NCBI GenBank assembly: GCA_020055645.1
Contig: CM034546.1
Span: 15,314,001-15,378,000, forward strand
Length of the DNA stretch: 64,000 nucleotides
Direction: 5' to 3'
Source of the DNA: Tomocerus qinae
Taxonomy: Eukaryota > Arthropoda > Collembola > Entomobryomorpha > Tomoceridae
In this document: positions 9,721 through 20,650 of the stretch, in pieces
Position numbering within the stretch: the first letter of the stretch is position 1
Layout: each line of letters begins with the position of its first letter
Position numbers and translations under genes: made by a program
The notes under the pieces: generated by a model
Database searches by the model: none
What the model saw: the letters and a program-made list of their open reading frames with translations, nothing else
Told to the model about the DNA's origin: nothing

Positions 9721-11494
9721 AAGCGTTTGAATTTAAGTAAATTATATAGGTCTTAATTTAAGTTGTCTTTGATCGTTCTCATTAGTGATGATTCTTTTGA
9801 CTGGCGAATGAAATGATAACAAAGTATGATTAATGTCGATCGCTCTGGCGGTTTTAAGACTTTTAAATATGATCTGTATTCTGTCTAATAATCGATTAAC
9901 TATTCGTTCGTATTTTCTATCCTTAAGTCATTTGGAAATTATAAAAATTGGCAGCCACTAAGAATATTATTGTATGATAACAGGATTAATTTAGTAAACA
10001 ATACGAGTTTCTATTTCATTTAATAAAGCTAATCAGATTCATAACGATTAAATAAACCTGCTGCAAAATCACAAAGCTTTTTTATTTCAAGAATCAACTA
10101 GATTTATTAATAACACACTTATTTTGACACGAACAACAATTACATATTTACAATTTTTACCAAAATAATTTTATTTTTTAAGATAAATATATCAATAACT
10201 GATATTCTATATCAACTATATTAACTGATAAATTCCCCTATAGAAGTCCTTGTTTTTGAAGAAAGTTTAGGGAAAAGATTCTGACAGAATTTTAGGACTT
10301 TTTTCTTGTTCGATATTAGGAAACATGTTTAAGTACGTTTAAAGAAATACAATTTTGTAAGGTTGTGAAAGGTGAATGTACTCATGGTTTATAAATAATA
10401 ATATATTGCTAGCATACTTATAAACCGAAAATACAATTTAGCCCATTTATAACAATTTAAACCGGATTTGCTTTCAAAGAATGGACCTAACTCTTAGTTT
10501 CTGTGGGTATGTGGATATAAATTATTTTTACTTACAAATACAACCCGTACATAGAAGTGATTATCACTATACGAATTGCGTAGAAGACAGCCCAGCTCAT
10601 AAGGTTCCTATTCATTTTCTGACAGAAAAAAGAGTACATTTGCTTCAAATAGAGTTTTAAGTATATTTTTAGCAATGTAATGAATGGGGTAAAACAAGGC
10701 AAGCATTACCATATTTAATTTTCTAGCCAATCTCAAGCCTTGAAGTACTCTGAACTTCCCTTGCCAAATTATACCGCATAGTAGTATTCCATAAGCAAAT
10801 AACGAGTCCAAACAACAATCGCACTATAATAAAGTATATCAAATATAATGGTATTAAATTAATTGTTTTTAATGTCACGGAACTGTCATTTTTATTAAAA
10901 AGGCTCTGTACTATTTCTAAGCATTTATTAAATATTTAAAAATATCTAATAACTAATAAATATTAATAAATAACTAATAATTTCCAGAGGGGAGGCAGGG
11001 GGGCCGCCCCCCCTAAGTATCCAGAAAAAGGCAATTTTTTTTCAAAACAGGTTAAAAATCCAAAAAGTTTTCGCGAATATGCCTTAATTTTATTATTTTA
11101 TTTTGGTGGGCCCCCTTAGGTCAAATTTCTAGATACGTGCTTGCTAGTTACTGATTATTTCAGGCATGGTTTCGGAATTTCCCATTTCCCAATCGATTTT
11201 GTACAACACTGGGAAAAAGTGCGTATGAATAGTAGGAGGTTCGTTTATGTATATAAATAATCGAAAAAAGAATAAAACAGACATAACAGCATTTCAAACT
11301 CAAATGTACTTTCAACTGTCACATATTTTAAAAAAATAATTAAAATGAGTATTACCAATATTGTAATACATGTTTGACTTGCTTAAATAAGTGACAGCGA
11401 ATTGCGAATGCTATTTAGCAAATTTTAAAGTATTATTTCAATTATTAAAGATACCTAAAAATGATATTTACTTAACAGATACTATCTAAAGATT
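9721..11494. other. Intergenic, GC-rich inverted motif at about 10993-11018
   Basis: Apart from the possible LINE fragment at 10608-10811 I see no coding sequence. At about 10983-11130 an unusual GC-rich run (GGGGGGCCGCCCCCCCT) is followed by poly-T and, about 100 bp on, by GGGCCCCCTTAGG. It looks like the relic of a small inverted-repeat element. Confidence 0.4.
10608..10811 (-). pseudogene. Possible LINE reverse-transcriptase fragment
   Basis: A 67-codon open stretch has the pattern L-F-A-Y-G-I-L-L-C-G-I-I-W followed by F-R-V-L-Q and A-R-K-L. This recalls the thumb region of jockey/CR1-type reverse transcriptases (Y-G-I...W-G...L-Q-x-x-x-x-R). It is short and isolated, with no start context or downstream coding. 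It could also be chance similarity. Confidence 0.3.
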
Positions 11495-13691
11495 TTAAAA
11501 ATGATTCACCAATATTGGTTTCTGATTTCCCTTTCCATAACCCACCAATGCAACGGCATTTTCAATCAGCTTTCCCTTTAAATTGATAAGAAGATTTCCG
11601 GATGGGTCAGGTCCTTGGCCGGGATGAATCATTAAGGCAGTCTGTGAAACAAAAATAAAAGTTTCAGAAATTAAAAACAGATTATATTTCCTAACGCCAA
11701 AAATATTATGAAACCACAGTAAGAGAACCTATGAAGAGTGAAATTTGTAATAATTGATTTTATTTATATTGTGTTGGCAATCATATCCGATTTAAATTGG
11801 TATTTATAAACTTAAACTAATAGTAACCATCTACCATTTTTAGTATACGCACTATAATCATAAAACGTAATAAAAAAAATTATTCAAGTTTCATTACCGA
11901 AAGGGTGTCAGTTTTCAGAAATCCCAAAAAAAATCCAGCTGCCATCAGTATGCCCATAAATATGTTTATACCCACTGAAACTTTCAGCAGAAATTTTTGT
12001 CCTGCAAAAAACATGTTCAAGGTGCATTTTTTATTCATTAAACAAAAATATAGTTTAGGTGACGTTAGTTTGGCATTATTAGTATTTTTATTTGAAATTG
12101 ACAGTTTCTTCCTGTTGGGGGGCCCTTAAACTGCCAATTACAGTAATAGTACTATTGGACTGTTGGATGCTAATACTATTGCCCTTCCGGAAAAGTCGCC
12201 ATAGATATCTTGTAAGAATTTGTGTGATAATGGAGGCCAATTCCACATAAGTTTCTTACAAGTAACTTACAATATTTTACTAGTCACTTGTAAGAAAATT
12301 GTAAGCATTTTGTATATTTCTATCAAGAATTTTAGCATTTGCTTATGTGAATCATGAAAGGCATTATTGCAGAATGAATATCTCCTAAATGATTTCTCGC
12401 TATCTACTAAATTCAATTCCCATGGTAACATAAATATTTGTTTGGGAATTTCATGTTTTCGTCATAATTTTGTTCCGTGAACACAAATGAAATAGAAAAC
12501 AAACAGTCACAATTTTTAAATTCTAAAGTTCTTTTGTTGACTTAGGTCTTTGGCAATTTGGCAAACAAGACTCCAAAAGTACAGCAACTGCAATATCTCG
12601 AAATAGAAGTTAGTCAATTTCGTCGGAAATGTACTACCGACCGGGTGGACTTATCCTATAGGCAACATTACACCTAACATCCTTTCTATTCAAAAAGCCG
12701 CAAGAGTCAGGTTAATATGCCATGCACGGGGTTTAACTATCAATGAATCCTTCCACAAACCTTCATTCAAATTCTTCAGGTAGTTTTTGAGATAATTTGA
12801 ATCCAGAAAAGAAATCAACATTTAAGAAAATTATCCATAACTTTAGAACTGTACATTTAGCAAATATGGTTTTACAGACCGACGTAATGTCTTGAAAGTA
12901 ATGAAAATAGTTTCCACTACTACTCCGATCTATATGATAGTAACTGACTCTTACGGTTTTGAATAGAAAAGATGTCAGATGTACTGTGACCTATAGAATA
13001 AGTCCACCCGGTAGGTATACAATTCCGATGAAACGCTATTTTGTTACTTTTAATTGGAGATATGCGTTGCAGTACTTTTGGAGCAGAAGACCTAAGACAA
13101 GAAAGAACTTCGGAATTTAAAATTACGACCGCTGACTGACAGAAAATTGTATTTTCTATTTCGTATCTGTTCACGGAACACAATTATGACGAAAACATGA
13201 CATTATTTTTGAACGCAATGACCAAACTTGACAAAAACATTGCTTATGTACCTGTGACGATCCCTATTTAATTTTGGTTGGTCACCAGAGGGAAGCAAAT
13301 TCTCTATATAAACATCTACTTATATTTAAACAGCTATTACATATTTCAACATTTTATTTTTCTGGCACATTGTACGTGCTAGGTTTCAGCTAGTATTCAC
13401 TAACAATATTGTATCTATAAATATAATAATTTTTTTATTTCCTTCTAGTATACCTATAAATGAATTATTGAATATATCACATATTGAGAGACAATAACTC
13501 AAAAATTAAATACCTGCACAATAATTAAGCATTTCGGTCAGAGCTTGATGATAATGTCTTGTTATTATTTGCAGCCTCTCAATTTCGTCTGCAACATTAT
13601 AATTTTCTTGGGGTCTGTTCTGTCTGATTATTATGTTCAGTGCATTTAATATGTCCCGCAACGTTTGATCAGAGCCTTCAAGAGTTGTCAT
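11495..13691 (-). CDS. Three-exon gene for a small single-pass membrane protein (unknown family)
   Basis: Spliced minus-strand gene. Exon 1 is 13691-13514 (ATG at 13691, donor CAG/GTATTT), exon 2 is 12001-11898 (acceptor TTTTTTGCAG, donor TCG/GTAATG) and exon 3 is 11641-11495 (acceptor TTTCACAG, stop TAA). Phases fit exactly (1, then 0), giving 142 residues. Residues 1-59 are charged and probably helical (TLRDILNALNIIIRQ, then EIERLQ). Residues about 66-88 are a clear membrane segment (VGINIFMGILMAAGFFLGFL). The C-terminal ~50 residues are short and polar with a PGQGPDPSG turn. The N-terminus has no signal peptide, so a type II or tail-like anchor is possible. A 3' splice site lies just upstream of the ATG (TTTTTACAG at about 13700-13708), implying a 5' UTR exon further right. 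I do not recognise the family. Start choice: the only ATG between that acceptor and the open frame. Confidence 0.7.
12451..13200. repeat. Foldback repeat inside intron 1 of the small membrane-protein gene
   Basis: Arms 12451-12662 and 12989-13200 are inverted copies at roughly three quarters identity. They start TCATGTTTTCGTCATAATT and share GGGTGGACTTAT. Weaker pairing continues another ~50-60 bp toward the centre. It is older than the 1125-2228 foldback, given the arm divergence. No convincing target duplication was found. In the pre-mRNA of the host gene it would form a very long hairpin. Confidence 0.8.
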
Positions 13692-15506
13692 TTTGATATT
13701 CTGTAAAAATATTTTATTTTAGCTAATACAGAAACTCACTCTTGTCACAAATTATGAATTTTATGGTTTAAAAGTTGATCAAATTTTGTTACGAGAAATG
13801 TTGAACTTGAAAATAGAGATTTCCACAATTGGTGACCGGTCACTAAATGGTCCTTCTAGTCCGATTTTGATAAGGTCTGATGTCGTCCAATGATGAATGA
13901 GTGAAAAAGCAAGTATCAATAAGTTATAAGATAATACAAGATAAATCAACTGTTTAAAAGTCGATAGAAGAATATTTTCTAAACAAAGAGTCTAAATATA
14001 TGCATTCTGCATGTTTAAAAAACCCCGCTTGTTTAGGCAGTCAAGGAAAAACTGATCTCACCTTGAGTGTGTTGGTAGTTGGTGAATATGCAACGTTTGG
14101 AAGAAAGGACGATGTATTGGCAAACTAGACTACTGTTCGTTAAAGAAAATGCAAGTGCAACACTGCTTTATAGAAATGCCTGATCTGTCTGTCCGTCCAT
14201 CCGTCTGTCTGTCTAAAAAACGGTTTCAGATAATTAACTCAAATTTTCAGTACGGGACAGGTAGTAATGAAAAGAGATCGAGTTCAAAAATAGACAAAAT
14301 AGGGCACACCCCCTGCCTGTGGGCGTGGTCCAAAAATTAAAAATTGCTGTAACTTTAATTGCCGACATTTTAGAACGTCATGCGATAACTCGTTCGACAA
14401 GGCTATTATGTAGTTAGTAGGAAAACTAATGATTAATTGTTGTATTTAATTATTTGATTTACAGTCATATCACAAACTCCTTTTAAAGTTAGGAAATACT
14501 ATAAATTCAGTATATTCGATGCATTCAATTATTCAAAGTTAATACTGTGGTCTCATTTGGTTTTATATTGACTAAATGGTAAAAACAAGTAAAAAATTAA
14601 TTAGATACAAATTATATGATTCCAGTCAGATACAACATCTCATACAATTGTATTCTAGGTTCTGAGCTGAGACTCGAATCTACCAAATACAATAATATCT
14701 AAATTTTTTATGATGCTATATTGTGCATTCTTACGTTATTGAAAAAAATTTTTTCAAAAATGATATGCATTTTCATTATTAACATTATTTCGAAAAAAAC
14801 AGGAGGACCTAGTAAACCAGATCCAGGTGCAACACCAGCGCCTACCCCCGCCCACTCCACCGACTCCTCCCCCATCGGTGCACACAGGCACCTTTATCAG
14901 GCAAAAAACGAATTTTAACTAAAAATTAAACTTTTGATATTACTCTTACATTTATTATGAAATAAATAACAGATGCTTAAAGCATTTAACTGTGAATTAT
15001 TTAGTCATCTGAACCAGTTGTAGCCATGTAATAATCATTGTAACCGAAACCAAAACTTTGTCTCCCATTTAAATTGCATGGGAAATTTTGACTTGAGTTT
15101 TAAAAACAATCGAAAGCTGTCGAAAACCCAAAATCATTTTTAACGCATAGGCCTAACATCTGAGGATTAAACTTACTTAAAACAAAAGTGCCAAACCGTG
15201 CCATTTCAGAGAAATCTTAAGTCAAAAATAAACGATAAAATTAGAATATACTACGATATCATTTCAGAGCCGACTAAGTATCTATAATGGCTATTGGTAT
15301 CACAAAAGTCAAAAACCAAAAAATTTCCCATAAACATTCACTTTTCTTTGAGCGGTATTTTATCGGTTTAATATTATTAAATTATGCCGATATGAGGTCT
15401 AAATTGTCTAAATTTGTAACTTCTACATTTAAAACGTAATTTGAGAGCTTATAGTACGCTTTAATAATGATTGGTCGGATGAGTTACAAAGTGCCTTTCG
15501 GGTAAA
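13692..15506. other. No gene seen; CTGT-type microsatellite at 14170-14215
   Basis: Probably contains the promoter and 5' UTR exon of the minus-strand gene, which I could not place. A short (CTGT/CCGT)n run at 14170-14215 is followed by AT-rich sequence. Short open frames here show no recognisable features. Confidence 0.4.
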
Positions 15507-17849
15507 ATGCAGATAAATGGAATTTACAATAAATTGTCTCATATTAACTTTCGGCAGCTAAGTTATATTACTCTCCGGTCTAACAAAACAGTTTTATCGC
15601 CTTCCGTATCCATGAGTTCGCTGTTGGGTAGCCAAAGGTGCCTGTGTGCGGTGGCGTCCGCAGAAGAACGGTGTAAAAATCTGAAATGGACATACTCAGG
15701 AACATCAACAGTTATGAAAAGTAGTAAAGCTATAGTTAACATTCATGGGTCGGAGGAACTTGATGCAAGGGAGGTGTGTGTGTACGGTTAAATGTATTTT
15801 TCAAAGTTGTATTTCGTTTTGGCATTATTAAACCTTTTTGGCTAAAATGTGCAAAATTAAATAATTTTGTCTATTTTAAAATTTTGTCAATTGTAGTTTA
15901 TTTTCGAAAGCAGAAAAATTTATTGGCATACCTATACTTCTAGTTCAACTGGTTCGAAGCTGCGAGTTGTTGCAGACAGAATAACTGGATGATTGCCAGT
16001 ATAACCAATGAAGTCGATGTCGCTGAATTCCATAAAGCGTTTCATAAGGAATCACAACCAAACAATTTTAGTCTTGCATGGACCAACATTCACAGTTTCG
16101 ATGGAAGATGGAAAAGTCTTTACGGGAACATGATCAATATGAGCCAAATTACTAGTAGTAAAATAGTATCCTCAGCCGGTAATACGCACTGCATAAAATT
16201 GGGTAAGATCGAAGGAGGGCAACTGATTATTACGGATCAAGATTCTAATATGGGAAAAGTATCTGAAGAACTGAAGATGCTTTATTTATTGTGCGAAGAG
16301 CGTAAGTTTAAATTGCAATTTTCTTTTATCAAGAATTTTAATAAAGCTTTCTAATTATTTATTTTTTGTTGAGTGAAATGTGAATATTCAAGGAAGCAGG
16401 GCTGGATAATTGATCAATAAAATACTACTTTTCCTACCTTTGCTTTTAATATACAAAACAAAATGACATTTTTATTTTTAGGGGATACTGGGAAGCCCCG
16501 TTTTATATATATTTCTCTGATGTTATTTTGGACTCTAGAGTACATAATCAATTTTAAAATTTGATTTGCACATTTTAGTTTAACTGGTTCGAGGCTGCAC
16601 GTTGTTGCAGATTGAAAAAGATGATGCTACCCAATATATATATAAAATGAATGATATTGCTGCATACTATAGTATCTATTTTCTACCAGAACTTGAATAT
16701 GGTATTTCGGGGACCAACGTTCACGGTTTCGGTGGCAAATGGAGAAATCTTTACGGAGAGTTAGTTGACTTTAATGCCATTGCGAACACAATATCAAATG
16801 AACATGGCATTGGTTATTGCTTAAAAATGGGGGGACGAATCGAAGACCGAGTTTTAAATCTTTTGGATGAAGAATGCAAAAAAGGAAGAATAAATGACCA
16901 GCCTTCAATGTTTCCATTATATTATGCGAGACAAGTATGTTCACTTTTATGGTTAAAATAAAGTTAGTAATATATGTCCGCAAACTTGGTCCATATAGTT
17001 ACACTAATTCCCTATGGGCCGAAGATTTGTTATTTGACTATACATAATTGTAATTAAGAATTTTAATTCATTCCTGTTGTTGAATATTGTTCATAATATG
17101 AACCTTTTTCCTATTTTAGTGGATAACACAAAGGAGGACTTTAATTGTAAGTAAAATCAGATTCAAAATTTTTTACCATCACAGTGGTAAAAATTCACTT
17201 AATGGTAAAATGGTAAATTTTAGCGATTGATTAGACAGATTAGTACAGATACACTAGATTTCCTAAAATATAAGTTTTAAAACTTTATTTTCTATGAAAT
17301 ATTTCCAATGAGCCCCTTAATAAATGAAATTAATCCTATTTATTTGATTGTACACGGAAATTTATAAAAAAAATGCTACTAAAACCAAGATTGCATTCGG
17401 TGTAGCCCATTTAAAATTGATATGAAAGGTGCCAATTTAATTGCAATTAATTTCTCAATCGGCAAGGGTTGTTAGTTGCTTGGATCCAACTCTGATTGAT
17501 GAACACTTATCAATTTGTGACAACAATGATCATCTGCTAAGCTACTTCATACTTTGGCACCGAATTTTATTCAAAATTTAAACACGAAATCTAGATAAAA
17601 CCATATTTTACCATTTTTACCATTTATACCACTTACCACTACTTTTTAGGTAGTGGTATTTAAGGTTAAATACCATTAAAAACCACTTACCACTGATAAG
17701 TGGTAAATGGTATTTTGTACACTGGAACAGATGCCAAAATGGAGTTGGACGAAGATGGTCAAGCAACGATGATTGTAGATGACAAATCAGTGGGGAAAAT
17801 TGTTAGATTTTATGTCAAGGGTCAACCCGGACAGCCACCTACATTCATC
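15507..17849 (+). CDS. Unrecognised multi-exon gene with a duplicated exon, probably 3'-truncated
   Basis: Candidate exons are 15507-15773 (start uncertain; donor GAG/GTGTGT), A 15980-16301 (donor C/GTAAGT), B 16611-16934 (donor CAA/GTATGT), a micro-exon 17120-17146 and 17731-17849 (donor ATC/GTGAGT). Exons A and B are paralogous. Both carry a W/G-T-N-(I/V)-H-x-F-(D/G)-G-(R/K)-W-(K/R)-x-L-Y-G core and a later C-(I/L)-K-(L/M)-G. Both are preceded by the same intron end (AACTGGTTCGA...GTTGTTGCAG). Phases allow exon 1, A, micro-exon and last exon to be joined. B does not fit that chain. It could be an alternative terminal exon, since its frame ends at 16961 beside AATAAAG. No signal peptide or known domain was recognised. 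The last exon ends in a donor only 80 bp before the 3' end of the convergent receptor pseudogene, and no further exon was found before it. The rest of the gene is probably missing here. Confidence 0.5.
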
Positions 17850-17891
17850 GTGAGTAAATGTTTTTAACTTCTGATATAATAGTTAATCTAT

Positions 17892-17927
17892 AAGTATCTC
17901 AATATGATAACTTATCATATTGAGGTA
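17892..17927. repeat. Hairpin at the junction between two convergent genes
   Basis: An imperfect inverted repeat (17 of 18 pairs, 3-nt loop, arms containing CTCAATATGATA) lies immediately beyond the stop codon of the receptor pseudogene at 17929. It could act in 3' end formation or be a duplication scar. Confidence 0.6.
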
Positions 17928-18531
17928 CTTATTTTTGCTTGACTTGTACTACAACCGTATTGTTATTTCTTTTAAAATTGATTTCTCTCAAATAATTTAC
18001 ACCTAATATAAATCTGTTGTACATCAACTTAAGAATATTTTTCCCAATTATGATTTCACAAATACAGATTGCAAAGGAATAAAACAAAAACCATCCGTAA
18101 ATTATGAAAATGGTGTGGAATTTCAAATTCAAGCTAATTGGTGTCTGTTGGTTGTACTTCAATTTAGGCAATCGATTTAGTTGACTGTCAAAAAGAAATA
18201 GTTCGTTATCAAAATCGGCATTTGTAAATCCTATTTCCAAACGGAACTGTAAAAATTTTTGAAATTGTAAACGAAAAGAGGAAAAGAAATACCTAACAAT
18301 AAATCTTCTGTCATTATATTCTAAAACAGTTGTGCAAAAGGATTTGGGATATTTCTCAATTATATGGTACATAACATGTGTAAGATATTGGTTTGAGCAT
18401 GGCAGGAAAACTGGGTTTTTGAAATCCATTAAAATGTCAATCATGTCAAATAAATTTTGGTCAAATGTTGCATTGGAGGATAACTTAAAATAAAACGGTT
18501 GTATGTTTTCACTAATTCGATCTTCTAGTTT

Positions 18532-18782
18532 AGTAATCTTCGAAATGAAGGTTAAATTAATTATGCAAATTAATTGTCCACTGTAACTGCGAGCAAAATA
18601 ATTCGATCTAAAAGTTTTTCATTTTATTCAGCAATCTAGATTTCGTTTATCTTCTTCAGGCTGAAATTGAATTAAAAGGGAAAAGTTTACATTTAATTTT
18701 ATAATCGACATATAGTTTTCAAAGATGTGACAAAATGTATGTTTAAAACATTTAAATATCCGGATCCATAATTTTAATTTAA
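18532..18782. other. Unidentified ~250-bp insertion in receptor copy A
   Basis: Paralogues B, C and D read straight through from the CTAGTTT motif to TGTTTAA at this point, but copy A carries about 250 extra bases. No inverted ends were recognised. The insert is AT-rich and continues open for ~70 codons on the minus strand, without known similarity. Confidence 0.6.
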
Positions 18783-19153
18783 TGTTTAAAAAATGCTTCT
18801 TCTTCACGTCTGTCATAAGTACAGTTTCTAAAAACAATCATTTTGTATTTGTCTTCCATTAAATCGAGGAAGTTAAATAGACGTTTTCTCTCTGGCGGAG
18901 CTATAACTTCGCCGGTTATGAAAGTTTCATATTGGATAGAGATAATAAAACCAAAAATTAAAATTACCGTAATAATCGAATTAATACCTCGGGGGAATTA
19001 TAGTTTCATGGCCATCTTTTGTGCAAGAAAAATCGATTTAGTTCCCCGGATGGGGAATTATTTCGAAACGGGGAATTATAGTTTCAAAGTCAAGATTTAT
19101 TAGATTATCAATGCATTATTTAAAAAAAAATTTAAAGTTTTATTAAAATGTAA

Positions 19154-19849
19154 TTAATTTTCTTCGTCAGAGGAGAGTAATACGTCCATAGGTTCCGTGA
19201 AATGTACATCCATATCATCATCATCCGAGGGCAGCAAAATGTCATCCTCGTTAATCAATGGCTGTTCCATTTGTGAAAATTGATTGCACTGCTTTAACCT
19301 TTCCAGTCCTTCACTGCAATCTTTGCCTGGTTTAAAAAAGCGTTGAAGCCATGACAAATTAGGAACTATGGTGGAACCTTCACACAGTTTCATAGCTCTA
19401 CGTAGAATCAATGTCCTTGAAACACAAAATTTTTTGTACTCTTTGCTCCAGTATCCAAATATGTAGAGTGTTCTCCATTTCAAGATTGCCTAATTTACGA
19501 CCACCTCCTTTAAGTCGTTTCCTTTCATTCGTTTCTGCATAAACAAACGAATATAATTAGTACATTAAACTTATAAGTATAAGAATAAACAAATACAATA
19601 CAACACATAGTAATTTTTCACACTAATTAATAAAACTGTAAATTAATTGTTGTTACCTTCGTCGGCCAATTTTTTCCGTTTCCATTCTCTTATGCTTTTT
19701 CGGTCAACTTGTAACTGTTTACTGGCGCTGGTACTGGAAGTTTCCTCACTAAATTTGATAGCTTTCAGTTTAAAAGTTAAATTTCGAGATACATATGCAG
19801 TGGGTCTTCTTGGAGTCAAATATAATCGTTGTTCTCCTCCTTCTGCCAT
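19154..19849 (-). pseudogene. pogo-like transposase remnant: both DNA-binding domains, no DDE catalytic domain
   Basis: Exon 1 (19849-about 19657) encodes a Brinker/psq-type helix-turn-helix: residues TFKLKAIKFSEE, then a V-D-R-K-S-I-R-E-W helix. A donor GTAACAAC follows and an intron of about 125 bp ends in TTTATGCAG. Exon 2 starts near 19530 with R-L-K-G-G-G-R-K-L and I-W-I-L-E-Q-R, typical of the CENP-B/Tc5-type HTH, and reaches S-W-L-Q-R-F. There is a one-base frameshift near 19440 in an A run. After the HTH the frame goes directly to a Ser/Asp/Glu-rich C-terminal tail (LPSDDDDMDV) and a stop at 19154. The whole DDE domain, normally about 200 residues, is deleted. The element cannot have moved itself in this form. 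Confidence 0.75.
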
Positions 19850-19973
19850 TTCAGAACTGTAACTATTCTACCTTTCAATACCGATGCTCTTGCTTCCTTT
19901 CTCTTTTAGTACACATGTACTTACTGTAAGTACACCTGTACTTAAACTGTGAACTTAAATACATGCGTTTTAG

Positions 19974-20650
19974 ATAGATAGATAGATTTATTCATAACAA
20001 ATTCCTCTTTGCAAAGGCAGTTGATTTGCTACATAATTTTGTTCATAATATAGTAATTAATAGATGTAGTTGTACTAAACCTTTTACAGAAGTTACGCCT
20101 GCACTCATGTACAAGCGGATTCCCAGAATTAGCTTTACGAGTTTACAGAATGGTAATAATATGCCAATTTGTGTTTAGTAGTAAACTGTGTCAGAGTGAT
20201 TGGGCCTTACGTTGACGATGATATTTAGTGTCACTCTGCTTGATATCGGCTGGAAGTTGGAATATTAGCATAGAGTCAGGACAGTCAGGGCCAACACAGG
20301 AAAGACTAGTATGAAAAGTCCTACTAATCTGGTGGAGACGTAGACACAGAGTAGCACACAGGTCTTGATAAGGTCGTCTTATCTGCTGATCTGCATATCG
20401 CCAGAGCTTCGAACCGCTGCCAGACCCGATTAGCATCCATAGCCTCCCTCCCTCTACGTCCAAGAAATTCCATTTTCAGCACAGTAAATGATGACTCAGC
20501 CGGGCTTCTGCACTCAAAAAACACCGACTTCGTGCATTTAGCCCCACTTTCGCGCACTGAATGTTGTCACAGTAGCATAGACCCCCTCACCCTGAGCACA
20601 GCACCACTTTTTGGGTCGAAGAGAGCCCAAAATTAAGCCGAAAATTTAAA
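19974..20650 (-). mobile_element. LINE 3'-end fragment nested in the pogo-like element
   Basis: GC-richer than its surroundings. On the minus strand it reads short RT-tail-like pieces and ends in AATAAATC followed by (TATC)n, at 19974-19995. This layout is common for arthropod LINE 3' ends. TTTTAGTACACA occurs at both sides (about 19913 and 20716) and may be the target duplication, which would make the insert slightly larger. The coding sequence is broken. Family not determined. Confidence 0.5.

Noticed and set aside
14721..14918. Pro/Ala-rich 65-codon plus-strand frame
   Set aside because: The P-rich part is short, preceded by an AT-rich chance extension, and no splice-bounded exon could be defined.
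15941..15975. tRNA-like GGTTCGAAGC motif (also at 16581)
   Set aside because: No acceptor or anticodon stems can be built around it; it is part of the duplicated intron end.
18843..19103. Plus-strand 86-codon frame
   Set aside because: Antisense of the receptor pseudogene segment joined to the transposon end; not a gene.
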